NCBI GenBank assembly: GCA_002398485.1
Contig: DGYV01000006.1
Coordinates: 54,002-62,475 of the forward strand
DNA: 8,474 nucleotides
From: Peptococcaceae bacterium UBA4997
Lineage (GTDB): Bacteria; Bacillota; Dehalobacteriia; UBA4068; UBA4997
Direction of reading: 5' to 3'
Both the position numbers and the translations under genes were made by a program. Shown here in pieces: positions 6,632 through 8,474 of this stretch (position 1 is the first letter of the stretch; every line of letters starts with the position of its first letter). The notes under the pieces were generated by a model that saw only the letters and a list, made by a program, of their open reading frames with translations, made no database searches and had not been told where the DNA came from.

Positions 6632-6696
6632 AAAAAAACCTCCTACTAAATTCAAATTTATTTTTAGTTTAAAAAACTTGTAATGAACACTAAAAC

Positions 6697-6720
6697 GAGG
6701 CAAGGCATGCGCCCTGCCTC
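6697..6720 (-). promoter_or_regulatory. Hairpin at the 5' end of the purA leader
   Basis: GAGGCA/TGCCTC and GGC/GCC arms (6697-6706 with 6711-6720) form a ten-pair stem with a single A-C mismatch and an ATGC loop. The predicted purA transcription start lies only a few bases upstream, so the mRNA should begin with this hairpin, about 65 bases before the start codon. A role in mRNA stability or regulation is inference. Confidence 0.65.
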
Positions 6721-6729
6721 AATTATTTA

Positions 6730-6758
6730 ATTATACATTTGGTATATGGGAATGTCAA
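6730..6758 (-). promoter_or_regulatory. Consensus sigma-A promoter of purA
   Basis: On the minus strand TTGACA (6758-6753) and TATAAT (6735-6730) are separated by exactly 17 bp, a perfect match to the vegetative promoter consensus. Transcription should start near 6723, giving a leader of about 90 bases. Confidence 0.92.
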
Positions 6759-6784
6759 TCCTAAAGCCATTTAGCAGGGTTTTG

Positions 6785-6800
6785 AGAAAAAGCTTTTTCT
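6785..6800. repeat. Perfect 16-bp palindrome upstream of the purA promoter
   Basis: AGAAAAAGCTTTTTCT is fully self-complementary. It lies about 27 bp upstream of the purA -35 box on the minus strand. It could be an operator or an A-tract upstream element, or chance in AT-rich DNA. Confidence 0.4.
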
Positions 6801-6813
6801 GCTTGTATTATAT

Positions 6814-6841
6814 TGTCCTCCTATGCTTAAGCGAAGAATCT
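6814..6841. repeat. Short intergenic repeat, copy 2 (reverse orientation)
   Basis: The unit reads TGTC at its left end and AAGCGAAGAATCT at its right end, the reverse complement of the outer parts of the copy at 3789-3817. The arm with AAGCGAAGAATCT is identical over 13 bases between copies; the centre is diverged and this copy is one base shorter. It lies between the purA promoter and the terminator of the VanW-type gene. Confidence 0.55.
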
Positions 6842-6850
6842 TAAAAATAT

Positions 6851-6892
6851 GTAAAAAATCAAGGCTGACAAGCAAATGGTTGCAAGTCAGCC
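6851..6892 (-). terminator. Terminator of the VanW-domain gene
   Basis: GGCTGAC (6863-6869) pairs with GTCAGCC (6886-6892), and inside it GCAA pairs with TTGC around an ATGG loop, with AA opposite AA between the two stems. On the minus strand it is followed by TTGATTTTTT. It lies about 80 bases past the stop codon. Confidence 0.8.
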
Positions 6893-6974
6893 ATATTTAG
6901 TTATTATGAAACAATTTTTAAATTGCATAACTTTATTGCATGATTTATTATTGTATATTTTAGTAGCAAAGTTT

Positions 6975-8051
6975 TTATTCGGTAAACAGGCTTATGGTCA
7001 AAGTACCGTTTTGAGCGCTTGTTTTTACGGTGAGAATGTGCTTGGTATCGTTTTTAAAACGCAAGTCTTTGCTGCCCCAGGCTACGGTGGCATCCTGCCC
7101 TCGTACGGCATAAGGAACAGGTAAGCTGTGGCTGTGGCGTTCCAAAATTTGTAAATGTGCCGCTTTAGCCGCTCGGTATAGGGTTGTGGAAACCTGACAC
7201 ACACCGCCGCCGTAATCAAGCACTTTTTTGTTACCAACAAAAATAATGGCTTTTGAATAACCGCGTGCAGGTGTACGGGGGCCTACGGCCTCATTGAAGG
7301 AAAACTCGGCATTGGGTGCTATGGTGAGCCCGTTCAAGCTTTGTGCCGCCAGCACCAAATTGGTACTGCGGTTTTGTTCTTCTTCATTATAATAAGTTGT
7401 AAAGCTTGCTAAAGGCTTGGGTGGTGCAAGCTCGGCAGTTGCTTCTGCCTTTACGGCCTGCCAAATGGCATTGCAGTTGCCGTTGCCGTGCGTTTCTTCG
7501 GGGAAATACAAATGGATGGCATTGTTTGCCGCATCCATGGTATAGCTTATGTTCATCAGATCCAGAACACTTAAAGGCAAATAAAGCCTGCCTTCGATAA
7601 GTTCGGGTGTTTCCAGCCATTCATAGCGGTAAAGGCTGGGGGTTTGGCTTTTGGCACCGTTTATTACTCTTATGGTGGTGCTTTCGGGTATTAAAACCAG
7701 CCCTAAAATTTCGTTCCCCCAAACGGCGGCGCCGGAGGTACCCGCTTTCTGCCATGACAGGTTAGTGCCTGACCACTGTGCCAACTGTGCAATCGGCAAT
7801 AGTGGAAATTCACTGTCCTGCCAAGGCAGAAGCAGGTGAATGTCTTTTCCCGGATCATTTTCATAATGTAGAAAGACATTCAGAGAATGAGAGAGAGGAG
7901 ATTGGGCTAATGTTGGGGTCTGTAGCATTAAGCTGAATATAATAGCAAGGATGATTACGGTAACGGCTTCCTGCCAGCGCGGTCGAACCCGTTTTGAGTG
8001 TTTGGCTGCAGGGGTTTTGTAAGGCTTATAATTCTTAGAAAATTTTTGCAT
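6975..8051 (-). CDS. VanW-domain protein with an N-terminal copper-amine-oxidase-like domain
   Basis: A 358-residue protein, probably exported or anchored with its bulk outside the membrane. Residues 1-28 are basic and are followed by one hydrophobic helix (about 29-43) and a possible signal-peptidase site near 49. Residues about 85-190 look like a copper-amine-oxidase N-terminal-like (stalk) domain, with paired segments LPIAQLAQWSGTNLSWQ and LPLSVLDLMNISYTMD, each followed by a short strand. From about 217 to the end is a VanW domain, with LAAQSLNGLTIAPNAEFSFN and the hallmark GGGVCQVSTTLY (Cys285). VanW was first seen in a vancomycin-resistance cluster, but the domain is widespread in Gram-positive envelope proteins and its function is not known; nothing here suggests resistance. 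The start has AAAGGGGG 6 bases upstream, weaker than its neighbours. It appears monocistronic. Confidence 0.87.
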   Translation of the reverse strand: MQKFSKNYKPYKTPAAKHSKRVRPRWQEAVTVIILAIIFSLMLQTPTLAQSPLSHSLNVFLHYENDPGKDIHLLLPWQDSEFPLLPIAQLAQWSGTNLSWQKAGTSGAAVWGNEILGLVLIPESTTIRVINGAKSQTPSLYRYEWLETPELIEGRLYLPLSVLDLMNISYTMDAANNAIHLYFPEETHGNGNCNAIWQAVKAEATAELAPPKPLASFTTYYNEEEQNRSTNLVLAAQSLNGLTIAPNAEFSFNEAVGPRTPARGYSKAIIFVGNKKVLDYGGGVCQVSTTLYRAAKAAHLQILERHSHSLPVPYAVRGQDATVAWGSKDLRFKNDTKHILTVKTSAQNGTLTISLFTE

Positions 8052-8118
8052 TCAATTCCCCCTTTGCCGCTTGTTCAAGGGCCGCAGGCGGCTTGCTTTT
8101 TAAGCCTTGCCCGTGTGC

Positions 8119-8147
8119 TTTATACCTATACATAATAGCATTTGTAA
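8119..8147 (-). promoter_or_regulatory. Possible promoter of the VanW-domain gene
   Basis: On the minus strand TATAAA (8124-8119) is a good -10, but the hexamer 17 bp upstream, TTACAA (8147-8142), is a poor -35. Transcription would start near 8112, leaving a leader of about 60 bases. Confidence 0.4.
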
Positions 8148-8401
8148 TGTGCGAAATATGTTTAAAGCTGGGGAAGGATTAATTAAAAAATTCTCTTTTA
8201 TGCGACACAAAAGGTTTAACAGGCTGTTTTACGGCAGTTTTTGGCTTAAAAATATTTAAAAAAGTAAAGGGATTTAAGGTTTTGGGTCATAAAACAGGTA
8301 AAAACTTTTATGATGAACTAAAAAACTGTTTTGTCTAAAAACATAAACTTAGTTTTTTTGGGTTTTTGACGAAAAAAGTAGCATTTGAGCTTTAAAAAAC
8401 C

Positions 8402-8430
8402 TTGACAAAGAAAATAAAATGCAGTATTAT
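8402..8430 (+). promoter_or_regulatory. Strong promoter of the tRNA gene
   Basis: TTGACA (8402-8407) is an exact -35 and TATTAT (8425-8430) a five-of-six -10, separated by the ideal 17 bp. The predicted start is near 8437, just a few bases before the mature tRNA 5' end, as is usual for stable RNA genes. Confidence 0.88.
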
Positions 8431-8445
8431 TAAAAACTGTAGCGA

Positions 8446-8474
8446 GAGCCATTAGCTCAGTCGGTAGAGCATCT
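8446..8474 (+). tRNA. tRNA gene, 5' part only, probably tRNA-Lys
   Basis: GAGCCAT is the 5' acceptor strand, followed by TA at positions 8-9, D-stem GCTC (8455-8458), D-loop AGTCGGTA, the matching GAGC, A26 and the first bases of the anticodon stem (TCT). The window ends before the anticodon, so identity is inferred: this 5' half is the usual one of bacterial tRNA-Lys(UUU). Further tRNA genes may follow outside the window. Confidence 0.88.

Larger units (their letters stand above)
8052..8445. other. 394-base gap between the VanW-type gene and the tRNA
   Basis: The two genes are divergent. The left part (8052-8150) holds the leader and probable promoter of the VanW-type gene, including a GC-rich hairpin at 8076-8095 (CAAG/CTTG plus CCG/CGG). 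The right part (8400-8445) holds the tRNA promoter. Between about 8150 and 8400 the DNA is strongly AT-rich with many A and T runs; I see no open frame, repeat array or terminator there. Confidence 0.7.

Noticed and set aside
6632..6703. Upstream extension of purA by 24 codons
   Set aside because: The extra residues are not part of the family, and the ribosome binding site fits the ATG at 6631.
6653..6720. Transcription attenuator or purine riboswitch in the purA leader
   Set aside because: The hairpin lies at the very start of the transcript, with no room for an upstream sensor, and no purine-aptamer core is recognisable.
6975..8051. Vancomycin-resistance locus because of the VanW domain
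   Set aside because: No vanA/B ligase, vanH, vanX or two-component regulator is present, and VanW domains are common in susceptible Gram-positive bacteria.

Overview
The window looks like ordinary chromosomal DNA of a low-to-moderate-GC Bacillota (Firmicutes) bacterium. This rests on AGGAGG-type ribosome binding sites in front of nearly every gene, two Gram-positive-style lipoproteins with clear lipoboxes, YkvI, GerM and VanW family proteins, and a consensus vegetative promoter. I cannot fix the class; Clostridia or Negativicutes would both fit.

Layout, left to right. On the + strand, the last codons of ilvB (1-60) are followed one base later by ilvN (62-577), the regulatory subunit of acetolactate synthase. 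Two hairpins (598-634 and 679-706) then separate this operon from the convergent minus-strand block. All remaining protein genes are on the minus strand. In their reading direction (right to left) they are: a VanW-domain protein (8051-6975); purA (6631-5342); a three-gene set of a 4-oxalocrotonate-tautomerase-like protein (5219-5034), a PaaI-type hotdog thioesterase (4962-4567) and a small lipoprotein (4527-3934); a YkvI-type membrane transporter-like protein (3687-2656); and a two-gene operon of a GerM-type lipoprotein (2525-1545) and proC (1532-741). At the right edge a + strand tRNA, probably tRNA-Lys, begins at 8446 behind a strong promoter and is cut by the window end.

Functionally the block mixes housekeeping biosynthesis (branched-chain amino acids, proline, AMP) with envelope proteins and two small enzymes of unknown substrate. 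The clearest regulatory signals are an exact-consensus promoter for purA (TTGACA, 17 bp, TATAAT), whose transcript should begin with a hairpin; the tRNA promoter; and several intrinsic terminators. The main unexplained structures are two diverged copies, in opposite orientation, of a short intergenic repeat (3789-3817 and 6814-6841), and an AT-rich 250-bp gap before the tRNA. I found no CRISPR array, transposase, phage gene, defence system or other convincing undescribed system.
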